NCBI GenBank assembly: GCA_021234155.1
Contig: JAJEKV010000223.1
Span: forward strand, 368,001 to 432,000
Length of the DNA stretch: 64,000 bases
Direction: 5' to 3'
From: Isoetes taiwanensis
Lineage: Eukaryota > Streptophyta > Lycopodiopsida > Isoetales > Isoetaceae
Position 1 is the stretch's first letter, and every line of letters begins with the position of its first letter. Below are positions 1-11,367 of the stretch, piece after piece. The position numbers and the translations under genes were made by a program. The notes beneath the pieces were generated by a model. The model did no database searches, was not told the DNA's origin, and saw only the letters and a list, made by a program, of their open reading frames with translations.

Positions 1-1893
1 CATGAGCGCACAGTGTTGAAGGGCATAACTTTACACTAGACCTGATGCTTGCAATGGCTTCCCAATCTGGCGTGCTTAACATATCTTTTTGTCTCTACTA
101 TCCTAGATTGATTGGCTCTATAACTTGAAGTTAAGAACTAAGAAAAACTTATCACCTCTTCCTCCAAGTGATATCATCTTGTCTTTATTTGAAAACTTGC
201 ATAACAAGGCTAATATGTTGTGACAATCTTAATGCCCAGCACACATACACATTTATCACAGCACTGGTTGCTACAGAATTCAAGTCTAATCGACTATGCA
301 ACACTTGAGCATGTACCCATGCTTCCTCTATCAATGCTGCTAAAGCGGCACATGCTTGAAGAGCGCTGATCAAAGCGATTGCGTGCGGTACAAAACCCTC
401 TAATTACATCTGCTAGAAAATTTGAAATGCATATCTGCTGTCATAATAACTATTCTTAGTACAGGCTACCCTAGGTGTCCAAGAAACTACAGTACATTGA
501 ACTATCGTCTTAAATGAGAAGTAGACATCATTTGGGGTACTGCATTTTCCATAAATCCACTTACAATGACAACATCAGTCAAATTTGCTTCCCATTCAGT
601 GTGCATTTGCTTGCATTTGCATCTGCCATCTCAGCATATGCATCAGAAATGGCTAAATGCGTTAAGATGATTTGGCTTTGGCATCACACTTCCCAGCTGC
701 ATGTAATGAAAAATAAAAAGAGCTACCTTTATACTTGTTAGAAGGACAAATGCAATCATTGCTGTTTATGAAGTTACGTTGCAGGCTCTCCTAGTGTCTC
801 CTTTAAGTAACAAAGTTTCAGGAATAACAATGCCCATGAAAGCACTCGCACATGGACAAAAAAGATTTGAAGTCAGCTTGTAAGTCAGATAATTAGATTT
901 GAAGTGGCCTTATAAGTCAAATAATTTTACAACAGTGCCCATAACACATGTACAAAAAGATTTGAAGTTGGCTTACAAGCCAGATAATATTAAGTTCTTA
1001 ACATAATTATAATACTAATGCATAAAATTGTGAGGTTTGCCTGACCCCAATTACCCCAATAGGGTAGCCTTGTGGGGTGTAATACGAGTGGGCCACTACA
1101 GACTGCTCGAAACCTGCACAAATATATAGCATAATAACAGGGGGTTATTTTAAAGTTTTATACATTTTTCACATGGTTTTTCTATGATTTCGTTGATGTA
1201 TTCGTGCAGGTGTACTAAACAGTATTTCTAGAGTGCGCTCTTTCTGAGCGGTTGATTTCGAATAAGAAATGCAATCCTGTGGTTGTGATCTCTAAAAGCT
1301 TTAAAAGCTTTGGATGATTGTATTGGTTTCAAATTGTTTTAGGGTAAATTCCTCTGGCCAAAGCCAGCCATTGGGTATAGCTTCGATTCTTCTACCTTGT
1401 TTTCGGCTGCCTCTAAAGCTCGACAAGTCTGCTGGGCGAACCTGTCAGCCTTGTTTTCAGCTGCCTCTAAATCTCGACATGGCTACTGGCAAACTTGTCA
1501 GGTATTCTTAGGGCAATGCCCTTGTGCATTTTCTCATACGGAGTTGCAGCTATAGCCAGGCATCTTGGGCCAGGAAGAAGGGCTTCACAAATCTTTGCAG
1601 GTTTTTATGAGTTGTAGTTGTACCTTGAAAGGCCCAGATCTCTGGTTCCAAACTCACGTGGCTACAATGCTATGTATTACAATAGTCTTATGTACAACGT
1701 GACTATTATCTGGTCAGCTTTTACAGACTTGCCCATTTGGATGAGGAATCAGAAACATAAACACAAGCCATAAATAATACATTAATCTGCAAAATAGACT
1801 AGCCGACTAACTAGACTACTAAACTCTAATATCCATGAAGGGCACTACAGTATATACATGCTCTTTGGCATATGGAAACCTTGTTACCTTATC
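1..1893. other. Spacer with short local duplications, no gene seen
   Basis: No frame longer than about 80 codons resembles a protein I know. Two local duplications are visible. One is a roughly 33-base unit starting AGATTTGAAGT that occurs three times between about 862 and 990. The other is an imperfect pair of about 60 bases between about 1395 and 1505, sharing the phrase CAGCTGCCTCTAAA (first copy CGGCTGCCTCTAAA). The stretch lies downstream of the TOR stop codon at 1894, so it would hold the TOR 3' untranslated region if that copy were transcribed. Confidence 0.5.
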
Positions 1894-2671
1894 TTACCAA
1901 AATGGACACCATCTGGAATAGATAACCATTAGTCAGCCCCATTACGATTTGTCAGTAGCTAACCAAACTGACACAATGATTAAGGATCCATACCCAACGT
2001 AACTTTGACACAAGTTCTCATGTGATGTAGCTTGTGCAATCAATTTTTCAACTTGCACTTCCACAGATAGACCAGGCTCAACTTTTTGGGCATCACCAAT
2101 CACACATCGGTCAGCTGTTACACCATTTTGACTGAAAGTCGAGAAGTCCCTTCTTGTAAGTTTGTTACGCATGTGAGCCATTACAGCAACAGCTCGCTCA
2201 TTGAGAACCTCATTTGCATCTCGAAGTTGTCCAACTGCTTATTTATATTGTAATGGATTAACAGAACTTAGGTTTCCCAAAAGAAATACAAGTGGATCAA
2301 ATGCATAAATCATTTTCTTTATTATCTCACGTAATTCTGGTTCACGAGCACCTCGTTGAGGAGGAGATGAAAGCATGATACTACTATTGCCTTCTGTTGC
2401 GGGTTGATTACGAATGTTAACAAGGCCAGCCATATGAGGGACATCATTGAGGTTGAAGGGTCTCCAGTTTATCAAAGCGTCATGGAAAAATGCCTACAAG
2501 TATGACTCTTAGAAGCAACAAGTGAAACCAAATCTCACCTCCATCATTGCCATCACACTCCTTGTTGGATCTTAAAACGTGCATCACGTTTTCACATGTG
2601 GATCGAAAGTTTCCTTCAATGCCACTAACTTCCATTGCTTTTACCAGCATTCGTGTCAGTCTAAACGGCAC
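1894..2671 (-). pseudogene. TOR: TOR kinase 3' exons (kinase C-lobe, FATC domain)
   Basis: Four exon pieces read on the minus strand. Exon 2671-2539 begins [15 protein letters not shown]; exon 2493-2331 contains LINWRPFNLNDVP and QRGAREPEL; exon 2237-1994 contains [14 protein letters not shown] and the FATC start [15 protein letters not shown]; exon 1912-1894 supplies the last residues, WCPFW, and the stop. These match the C terminus of plant TOR, the PIKK-family Ser/Thr kinase that couples nutrients to growth. Introns have GT-AG ends (1993-1913 is 81 bases, 2538-2494 only 45). Near 2560 two bases are missing just after the residues SNKE, which shifts the frame, and the 2331/2237 junction lacks about two residues. 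Identity is very clear; I infer a pseudogene or a damaged copy. The upstream exons lie beyond the CACTA insertion, at 10982-11367. Confidence 0.88.
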
Positions 2672-2769
2672 CTAGATACATCAAGCCACAACTGATCAAA
2701 ACACAATTACCTACTCTTCTCTTTATGCTGCCATCACTACAAGAGAATGATGGTTAAACGTCATAACAT

Positions 2770-3240
2770 TAGTCAGAGAGCCTTTGTAAAATTGACAAGT
2801 GCCCAAACCATATTCCTGACGAATGAAGTGACGAGTTTTATCTGACGAACATTAGTCAGCATATTAGTCAGAAGATTAGTCAGAGTAAAAGTCATGTTAT
2901 TAGTTATATGTTTAGTCAGTTTCTTAGTCAACAATTTAGTCAGATGACTAGTCAATGTAATAGACAGAATCTTATTTTGTTAGTCAGTTACTTAGTCAGT
3001 TTATTAAATAGCTAATTAGTCAGCTAATTAGGTACGTAATTAGTCAATGTATTACTTAGATATTTAGTCATGATATTAGTCAGATACTTAGTCAAATCCT
3101 TAGTCAAAAAATTCGTCATAGAAATAGTTAGAATATGGGTCAATTATTAGTCGACGGTTGCTTGGGGCAATAGTCGACAATCGGTCAAAGTTATTTGGCC
3201 ACGACATTAGTTATTAGTCAGAAGAATAGTCAAGATATAA
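2770..3240. repeat. CACTA left subterminal repeat field
   Basis: The 7-base motif TTAGTCA, often extended to ATTAGTCAGA, recurs at irregular spacing more than twenty times. Subterminal repeats of this kind are binding sites for the TNPA-type protein in characterised En/Spm elements; the binding here is inferred. Almost all copies face the same way; a few near the tip read TGACGAA, which is the inverted, variant form. Confidence 0.85.
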
Positions 3241-3499
3241 TTCTATTAACATTCGTTACAATAGACATAACAGCAATTAATATTTGTTACAACAGATAAA
3301 ATCGAATAAAATGGGATTGACATTTGTGAACAACAGATACAATTGAATAAAAGACAAAATGTAAAGATAAAGACTTGATTACAAATAAGTAGTCATTACA
3401 AGTAGTCAAAACTTAAGACTTGAATACAAATCAGTAGTCATTAAAGATAGTAAGAGCAAAGTGTTAGAAACACATCAAACTTGAAGAGTTCACATTTTG

Positions 3500-4395
3500 C
3501 GAGTACTCATGTCAGCCTCTTGTCTTTCGAAGTGACTTATATTGCGCAATGTTCCGTGCAATAGTCCCATCTACAAATTCAGAACCCAAATTTCTGCTAA
3601 GTCCTCGAGTCTTGCTCTTCTTCCCTTTTTGTCTCGATGTGGATGCATTATCACTTCTCTTGCTGCCCTCCTCCACATCATTTCTCTTCTTCATAATCAT
3701 CTCTTCCATACTCCTTGCACTCTCCAATCCCTTCTCCATAATAAGCCGTAGAGAAGGCATCAATGTCGCAAAGATCTTCATGTGGCAAATCGGGGGCATT
3801 TACACGACAATTTAACTCCACCGCAATCCCCACATCATCTTCCACATCTTCTGCTCTAATCTCCTCTACTCCTTCCACTTCTTGCCCACCTCCATCAATT
3901 ACATGGGCATTCTCGCCTTCCTCAACTCCATGGGCTGGCTCGCCTTCTAGATCCACATGAGCTAGTGCTTCTTCTTCCCTTCGATCTTCGTGCGCCTTGA
4001 TGTTTGCTTCCTAAAACAGAAGTTGTTTAAGATGAGAGACGGATATATCAGAATGCTACAAAGTAGAAATTACCTTCAATTGTTTTCTTCTTCGCTGCTT
4101 ATTCTTCCTCTCGCCCTTCTTCCCTAAGAAATGCAACGCCTCAAACTACAAAAGAACAAAAAAATCAGAAATTTTGAGCTCTCACATTTGATTAGAAAGA
4201 ACAAAAAAAATCAGAAATTAGAACTAAACAAAACGAATACAAAAGCTTACATTTCCAGGAATTCTCCCTTCGGCAATTAGAGATTCTCGATATGCCCTGT
4301 ATGATCTCTTCTTCTTTATCGCTGCCATAGTTGTTGCAGAAGGGTAAGCACCCCAATCTCGGAACTACATAAGATAAAAAAATAGAGTTAGTCAA
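3500..4395 (-). CDS. CACTA accessory gene, charged protein (possible TNPA role)
   Basis: I do not recognise the product. Reading the minus strand, an exon near 4370-4250 encodes a basic stretch (AAIKKKRSYRAYRESL), followed by GT, then an exon near 4146-4075 (GKKGERKNKQRRRKQLK), then an exon near 4010-3500. In the last exon two overlapping frames are open: an acidic one (EEGENAHVIDGG) and a basic one ending near 3512 (TSRQKGKKSKTRGLSR). The introns are short and show GT-AG borders. Position next to the left subterminal repeats, and transcription diverging from the SET-like gene at about 4395, would suit a DNA-binding accessory protein, but no family domain is visible. The exact start and the frame joined to the last exon are uncertain. 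Confidence 0.45.
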
Positions 4396-5837
4396 GAAAA
4401 ATCTTTGATTGCTGATCCACTCTCATGGTTAGATTGCAACTTTGGTTCTCCTGATAAAGGTGAGCATGCCAGTGGCTCCACTTCGTCAACCAATAAATCT
4501 TCAATGCCGTCTATTGATGAGCTTCGAGCATTAAGGTTTTGATCTATCTAACTCTTTCTCTCTCATTTTGGTTTGGGCAGCCATTTGATCACTTGGGTAT
4601 TTACCTTTTGCCTATAGAAATGAAACTTCTTCATCTTCCGCATCAAGAAAAAGAGAAGCAACAAAAACTTGGCTTCGAGATGATCCATTGGAGCGACTTG
4701 CTAGACAGTACGACAACTGTTGGTGCAAACAATGCAAAGGCACTAGCAGAAGAATGTATACCACGAGACGAGATCACAAAATGAAGTACGGTTTGATGCC
4801 AAATGCTCCACCTCCGTCCGACCTTGAGTTAAATGCACGACAAGAAGCAGATGAGGTAAAAGTGTGTATTAAGCATTTCTATTATTTATTTCATACAATA
4901 TTCTAATCCTCTTTTAATATATATGACTTGTCATAGTATTTGGACATGCTTCATAAAAATCCAGAACTTGCTGAGACATCAGATAGCCCCAGCTCATCTA
5001 GATCATCGGGTCCGCTACCCTGGTATTCTAGAAGTTCTAGTTCTAGTTCAAAAGAGACTCAGGAAGTTGAGAGAGGTCGCACGAGGGGAAGTACAGTGGC
5101 TACAAAACTTAAGAACCGTTTCAAGAAAAGCTCGCATAACCTTGTTCATGCATGTGAAACAAAAAATGACATGGCTGAACAACTCCCACCTCACCTTAGA
5201 GCCTCTATTGTTCCATTTGTTCGATCATCCCTAGGCTGTTGGGAAGGGGAACTGCCTCCAATGTTGAAAGAGTTTATATATTGGGGTCACAAGTACATGA
5301 TTGCACCTTCTTTAGAAATACCAGAAGCTGGAAGGGGTTTGTACATAATGGAGCACGTGAAGGTCCCATCTGGACACTCGACTGTGTTGATGGTGTTTGG
5401 CGGACCAAAGTATCCTTGGGGTTTATGGCATAAACTTGCTTCTTTTATGCCTAGTATGTCTACTTATGCCATGGCATTGAAATGCATCTTTGAGTGAGCA
5501 GAGAGATCGTGGAGAACATACCCCACGCAGTGCACGCATATACATTGATGGCCGACCAAGTGTTCATGGAAATATTGCAGCACTTATAAATAGCTCTCGT
5601 GGTCATCCCGAATTAACAAATGCAGAATTTGAAGAGACTACAGAATATGATCCGTGTTACATGAATGGGTATGTTGGACCGTATGTGAGAGTTTGTGCCA
5701 TACGCAACCTCCGTCCTGGAGAGGAATTGTTTGTCAACTATCCTTTCAAAAGAGAGACTCCAAGGCGAGTAGAACGTAAGAAGCGTGGTGAACCAATTGT
5801 TGTGCCCTATGGAAGGAAGCATTGCCTAGATTCATAG
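4395..5837 (+). CDS. SET-like domain protein carried inside the CACTA element
   Basis: Exons seen: about 4395-4530 (open, Ser-rich), about 4618-4855 (contains WLRDDPLERLARQYDNCWCK and a C-x2-C pair followed by a basic patch), 4937-about 5485 and about 5492-5837. Borders after 4855 (GTAAAA) and before 4937 (AG) are canonical. The third exon contains GRGLYI, the first SET motif type; the fourth contains IDGRPSVHGNIAALINSS and PGEELFVNYPF, corresponding to the G-N-hxxxIN and GEEL-x-x-(D/N)Y motifs that form the S-adenosylmethionine pocket of SET lysine methyltransferases. The NHSC signature is replaced by NSSRGHPE, so activity is uncertain. Between about 5480 and 5492 the frame must change by one, either a frameshift or an unseen intron. 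Residues before the SET part are Ser-rich then basic. I infer a captured or ancient chromatin-modifying domain used by the transposon. Confidence 0.65.
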
Positions 5838-6450
5838 TGATGTAGCATTGCCATTTAAACAAAATGATGAATATTTTGATTTTTTATGGTTTATGGGCTT
5901 TGATGATGTTAATCATGTAGTTATGTTGGTTAATTGTTGTGCCTAGATTATAAGCATGTAGCATTTACATTTAAACAAAATGATGAGTATTTTGATTTTA
6001 AATGTTTATGATTTTGATAATGTTACACGTAGTGACCTTGCTTAATCACGTAGTGATAATCACGTATTGTTAATCACGCAGTGATATTGCTTTGATGATG
6101 TTAATCATGTAGTTGTGTTGGTTAATGGTTGTGCCTAGATTTATAAGCATATAGCATTTCCATATAGCATTTCCATTTACATTTTGATGATGTCAATCAT
6201 GTAGTGATATTGCTTAATGGTTGTGCCTAGATTTATAATCATAGAATGATTTTTCTTCATATAGCACGTTTATATAGTGATTTTTCTTCAAATATAACAT
6301 GTTTATAGCATGTTTTTCTACATGTAGCATGTTTATAATCTTATTTCCAATGCATGTTCCTCTTATCTTTTTCTTTTTCGTTTTGTTTTTTTTTTATCGT
6401 CACATGTATAAATTCCCACAAACAAATAAATCTGACTTGTGAATTTGCAG
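5838..6450. other. AT-rich intergenic or intronic stretch with imperfect repeats
   Basis: No coding frame. A phrase of about 100 bases is repeated imperfectly between 5845 and 6240; its recurring parts are GATGTTAATCATGTAG and GTGCCTAGATT. It ends in a clean 3' splice site (TTTGCAG before 6451). This raises the possibility that an upstream exon is spliced onto the transposase, since I see no convincing ATG exon right before it. Confidence 0.5.
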
Positions 6451-9400
6451 TCAAGCGATGATGGGAATGAAAACTCATGTGCTGAAAGTGGCTTTCATGC
6501 TGAGAGTGGTTTGATGGAAGCTATACAAAATTACTTCCCAACCAATAACTCTAACAATGATGCAAATGGTGATGATGAGAGACCTATCACAGTTCTAGAG
6601 AAAGAGACCAGCAAACCACTATACCCAAATGGAAAGATATCGCGTCTCGCCGCATGCATACTCATCCTCAACCTACAACACAAATTTAACTGGAGTAATA
6701 ATAGTGTAGATGATCTTCTCAGGTTAGTAATTTGGTTCGAGTTACAAGTTTTCGTTCGTCATTTTTTTTTTTCTCTCACTTGATATTTCTTTTTTTTTTC
6801 TTTTTTTAACAGTTTGCTAGCTGATTATATACTTCCAAGTGATCATTGTCTTCCAAAATCAAGGAGGGACGTTAAACAACTTTTGCAAGGACTAGGTTTG
6901 CAATACAAACGCATTCATGCATGTGTAAACGATTGTATACTCTTTCGCAATGAATATAGTGAGATGAATGTATGTCCCAAGTGCAATGAGCCACGATACG
7001 ATGAAAAAGCAAAGTCTAAAGTGCCAAAGAAAGTCTTGCGACATATGCCAATCATTCCACGTCTTCAAGTTATGTTTAAGTGTCCTTCTCTAGCCCAATT
7101 CATGGACTTTCATGCAAAACATCGAAGCAATGATGGTGTCTTGAGGTATCCAACCGATGGTGAGGCATTAAAACATATAGAAGACAAGTGGAAGCATTTT
7201 AAGGACGAGCCTAGGAACGTTCGTTTGGCTTTGGGCATGGATGGTGTTAGTCCATTTAGCACATTGTCGTCTACTTATAGTGTTTGGCCCATTGTTGTTA
7301 TAAACTACAATATACCACCTTGGATGGCAACTAAAGCAGGCCATTTAATGCTCACACTGATAGTTCCAGGTAAATATCTTTACATAGCATTGCAACTTGT
7401 CTTTATATAGGTTACAGTTTTTTGGATTTATATTTGAATAATATATATATATATATATATAGGCAAATACCAAGTGAAGGATATGAATGTGTACTTGGAA
7501 CCTCTTGTGGAGGAACTTGACACTTTATGGAGAGGAATACGTATGTATGATATTTCGAGACAACCACACAATTTCATGTTTCATGGTATATTATGTTTCA
7601 CTATTCATGACTATCCCGGACTTGGTGTTGCGTCAGGTATAATGTTGTCATTCATATTCTTATTTTTAGATTATTTTCTAATATATTGTAGGATTGAATT
7701 ACTTTTTGGTGATCGCAAACTAGTGGAAAATGTGGATGTCCATCATGTGGCCAAGAATTAACATCTTATAGATCAAAGCACCTATCGAAGATGATATACA
7801 CAAACCACAAAAAATATTTACCATTGGATCATGAGCTTCGTCATGGTGATACATCTGCTGTGCCTAGAAGAAGAACTCCACGCGATTGGTTGCAAACATG
7901 GAATGATCATGACCTAAACAGTTCTGCACCTCCACCTGGCATGAAGAGACTATCCATCTTATACAAGTTGGAATACTGGTCTGAATTGAAGATTGCACAT
8001 CTATTGGATCCTATGCATATTTTTAAGAATGTAAGCCATTCACTTTGGCGACATCTTACAGGAGATTGGGAGACTCTTAATGCTAGAAATGATCTAAAGG
8101 ATAACAACATTAAAACAGAATTGTGGCCTATCATAGAAGAAGGCAAAGCTCCTCGCTTTCGTCGAGGTCCGTGGGTATTGAAAAGGGATGAACTCAAACA
8201 AGTGAAAAATTCTATTAAAACTCTTCGCACTCCAACTGGTCATGGCTCCTCCCTAAGAAGGGCATTCACAAAAGATGGAGATCTCACCGGCTTAAAGTCG
8301 CATGATTGGCACAACTTTCTACAGGTATTTATACTACATGATAAACAATATTGACAACTTGTATGTATGACTAATCAAATTTTTTTTTGTCTCCTTACAG
8401 TATATTCTCCCATGTGCCTTAGAGAATTGCCTCACGCCTTCTATCCGGAAGGTCATATATAGACTCGCTAGCTTTTCTAGGTGGGTGTCTTCTAAAGAGA
8501 TTGTAGTCATTTGATATTCCCACCATGGAAATAGAGATTTGCAGAGATATTATGCCAGTTAGAACACTTATTTCCAACTAGCTTTTTGATCTTTCGTGTA
8601 TGTAGCTAGTTGAATAAGTCACACATTGGCAATTACACATACTAAATGTGATCATCAGGTACACTTGTTGGTGCATTTGCCACAAGAGATTTTGCTCGTG
8701 GGTCCAAACCCCTCTAGATGGATGTTCTTTTTGGAGAGATATATGAAGGTCTTAAAAGGCTTTGTGCGCCAGATGGCTAGGCCTGAGGGATGTATGGCAG
8801 AAGGACACCTTGTTCAAGAGACATTATTTTTCTTAACAGATGCCACAACATCAATAGATCCAAATGCACCAAGGATTTGGAAGAAGGAGGCTCTGATTGG
8901 TTAGAAGGTGAAATTTTACAAGGTCGGGGTAAGCAACGAAGGTTAAGTGATTTAGATGTTTGAAGGCATCAACAAATTCGTATTGAACAATGCAGATGGT
9001 CTCACTAGGTGGGTGGAACTATATAAAGTTGAAAAGGCACAAAGAGATAGTGATAGAAAAGCATATGCTGCAAGGAATCGTCGAGGACGTCATAGGAGAG
9101 TACAATATCCTCCAGAACTAAGGCCCCTGCCGGAGAATCCCCCCTCTTGGTGGCTATCTGAAAAGCTTTGGGAGGCCGAAGGCAATGGAGAAAAAATACA
9201 AGAAGATGATCTCAACATTGCTCTTGGGTGTGCAGTCAAGAAGTCTGAATTTGTTATTGTTATTGTTATTGCATTCATAATATGTACTGACACTTGAGTT
9301 TTTATTCAATTTGCAGGCTAGGTTCCATAATTCAATGTGGGCCTATGGTCAACATTTTCGAATTGATAGCATTGACAAAGCTCGCGTCACTTGTGATTCT

Positions 9401-10097
9401 GGAATAATTGCCTCATTTGACCAAAAAAGTCGAGCAAACGCTAGAGATGATAATCCTGTTGATGGAGAGCTTGAATATGTCTGAAAGTTATTATCGATAT
9501 TATTGATGTGGATTTTCGCTCATTTCGACTGCACCATTCTAAAAGCGAAATGGTTCAAGCCTCTATACCGCGGAAGAAATCAAACAAAGGCGGCCACATC
9601 CATCCGGGTTTTTTGAAGTTGATTCCACGCATGTATTAGTAGATGTAAGTGAACCGTTTGTGTATCCACAACAAGTTCAGCAAGTATTTTTCCATGTCAA
9701 CCCTCAAAACAGTACATGGTGGATCGTAATCCCTACAGAACCAACATCACGTCGACACGTTCCTAATATAAGCCTTGAGGAAGAAGAGGAGGAACATGAG
9801 GAAGATTTAGAGCATGGCCAAGAATTGGAATTTGTGGAATGTGAGGAAGATATAGAGCATGAGCAAGAATTGGAATTTTTGGAGACACAAAGTCTAGAAG
9901 ATTATGAAGCTCAAGGGCAAACCACCAATGAAGAATTGAGATCACCAATGCACTCCCCAATGGCAGAAGATTATATTGAAGAGGAGGAAGACGTTGACCT
10001 TCAAATGCCAAATATACGACGAAGGCTACTTTTACAACTAGACGATGATGAATGGAATGATATACAAGATGATATCTTGGATGAGGATTTCATATGA
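6451..10097 (+). pseudogene. CACTA transposase, TNP2/TNPD type (Transposase_21, DUF4218, DUF4216)
   Basis: Exons can be traced by GT-AG borders: 6451-6722, 6813-7369, 7463-7636, about 7692-8324, 8401 onward. The first pieces contain LYPNGKISRLAACILILNLQ, then CPKCNEPRYD and MDFHAKH, then the DDE-type catalytic stretch GMDGVSPFSTLSSTYSVWPI with NYNIPPW; a later zinc-like CGCPSCGQEL and LLDPMHIFKNV follow, all typical of Transposase_21. The DUF4218 region (8401-8900) holds LCQLEHLFPTSFF and NPSRWMFFLERYMKVLKGFVR but needs frame changes and loses a base near 8585. DUF4216-like sequence (FVYPQQVQQVFFHV) runs from about 9590 into an acidic, Glu-rich tail ending at 10097. The enzyme cuts and joins the element ends in the nucleus. 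Because of the frame breaks I call this copy defective. Confidence 0.85.
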
Positions 10098-10394
10098 TTT
10101 AGACTAGCTAGAGATCATATTTCAAACTACTGTGTTCTATATGTATGACAATTTACTTTTTGTTTTTGAGTATGTATTTCCTAGTGCTCGAATTATTTTT
10201 ATATTCCTATATTGTTTTATGTTTAAAGTTACATTGATAGGAGAATTTTTTTTTCCTTACAATGGAGTTGTTGAACATGTTCTCACACTAGAAAACACAC
10301 TTGGGATAATTATAAGTGGTAAACATGATATTGGATAAAGGAGACATGATATTGGATAAAGGAGACATGATATTGGAGAATTGATATCATATAT

Positions 10395-10860
10395 GACGAA
10401 AGTTCTGACGAGTATATAATGTTAGTCACTATATAAGTCACTCAAGTAGTCAAAATCTTAGTCATTATATTAGTCAGATTCTTAGTCACTTGTTTAGTTC
10501 AACTATTAGTCAGTAATGTTAGTCAAATTTTTAGTTAGACATCTCGTCAAACAATAAGTCAGATTAATAGTCACATTATTAGTAATAGTTTTAGTCACCC
10601 TTATAGTCAGACTATTAGTCATGCATTTTAGTCAAATGTTTAGTCAGCCATTTCGTCAGAAAAAAAACGTCAGCATCTTAGTCAAGGTAATAGTCAACAC
10701 AATCAGCACTATGTTAGTCATAGGTTTAGTCACAATATTCGTCAGGTAAATCGTCAATATATAATTAGTCAGCATGTTAGTCAGATGTTTAGTCAGAAGT
10801 AAACGTCAGTATTTTTCGTCATAACATTAGTCACTATATTCGGCAGATAGACATCTCATA
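10395..10860. repeat. CACTA right subterminal repeat field
   Basis: Again TTAGTCA with variants (TTCGTCA, AAGTCA, TTAGTCAC), over twenty copies in about 470 bases, running in the same orientation as those at the left end rather than mirrored. The stretch between 10098 and 10394 has no gene; it contains a short tandem repeat of GGAGACATGATATTGGA at about 10338-10378. Confidence 0.85.
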
Positions 10861-10981
10861 TAGAGTTTTCGACCCTCTGACGATTTACCTGACTCTTAGT
10901 AGTCATTCTCTTGTAGTGCATTTAGAATTCCTGGCAGAGAGTTCCTCTTGTATAGTATGAATGTACTTTATGCTTGATTAC

Positions 10982-11367
10982 CTTCTTTAGAAATTTTTCG
11001 CGATTCATTGATGCTTCAAAGCAATCCCCAAAGTCAATGTGCAGTATTTTGCCACTAGAAATACAGGAGATAAATCAATCAGACCTGTAACGAAGCAGGC
11101 CTCTCACAACAACAATATATAAACTACCTGTGTCGATCTAACATCAAATTGCTTGGGTGTCGGTCCCCCAGCCCAAGTAGATAACCCACCTGGAAAAATG
11201 TCAACCACTTAGTTGAACCAATCATCACAAGGACACATAATTCTACTCCATGTACTTTAACTAGTGCTGATGGGAGTATTTACCATGCTCATTACAGCCA
11301 AGCTACGGGTATAATTCATTCTGCAATCAAGCCAAACCTCCGAAGTCTTGCTTTTCAACCAGAAGAC
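10982..11367 (-). pseudogene. TOR: TOR kinase catalytic-core exons upstream of the CACTA insertion
   Basis: Three exons on the minus strand: 11367-11284 (28 codons, containing SEVWLD and [10 protein letters not shown]), 11189-11128 ([16 protein letters not shown]) and 11054-10982 (GKILHIDFGDCFEASMNREK). They carry the PIKK catalytic loop D-R-H-x-x-N and the DFG magnesium-binding triplet. Borders are canonical and the phases fit exactly (84, 62 and 73 bases). The donor after 10982 begins the intron that holds the CACTA; without the element that intron would be about 123 bases and joins directly to the VPFRLTR exon at 2671. The preceding TOR exon, which should end in the NTEGND region, is not found in the next several kilobases, so the gene copy looks cut off at its 5' side. 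Confidence 0.88.

Larger units (their letters stand above)
2735..10918 (+). mobile_element. CACTA (En/Spm) DNA transposon, 8184 bp
   Basis: The element starts CACTACAAGAGAATGA (2735-2750) and ends with the exact reverse complement (10903-10918), a 16-bp terminal inverted repeat with the family's CACTA tip. A 3-bp target duplication CAT flanks it (2732-2734 and 10919-10921), the size expected for CACTA elements. Inside are subterminal TTAGTCA repeat fields at both ends, a minus-strand accessory gene, a plus-strand gene with a SET-like domain, and a TNP2-type transposase. It lies in an intron of the TOR gene. The ends look young, but the transposase has a frameshift in its DUF4218 region, so this copy is probably no longer autonomous. 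Confidence 0.95.

Noticed and set aside
2773-2955. Thr/Leu-repeat protein
   Set aside because: Translation of the TTAGTCA subterminal repeats of the CACTA element.
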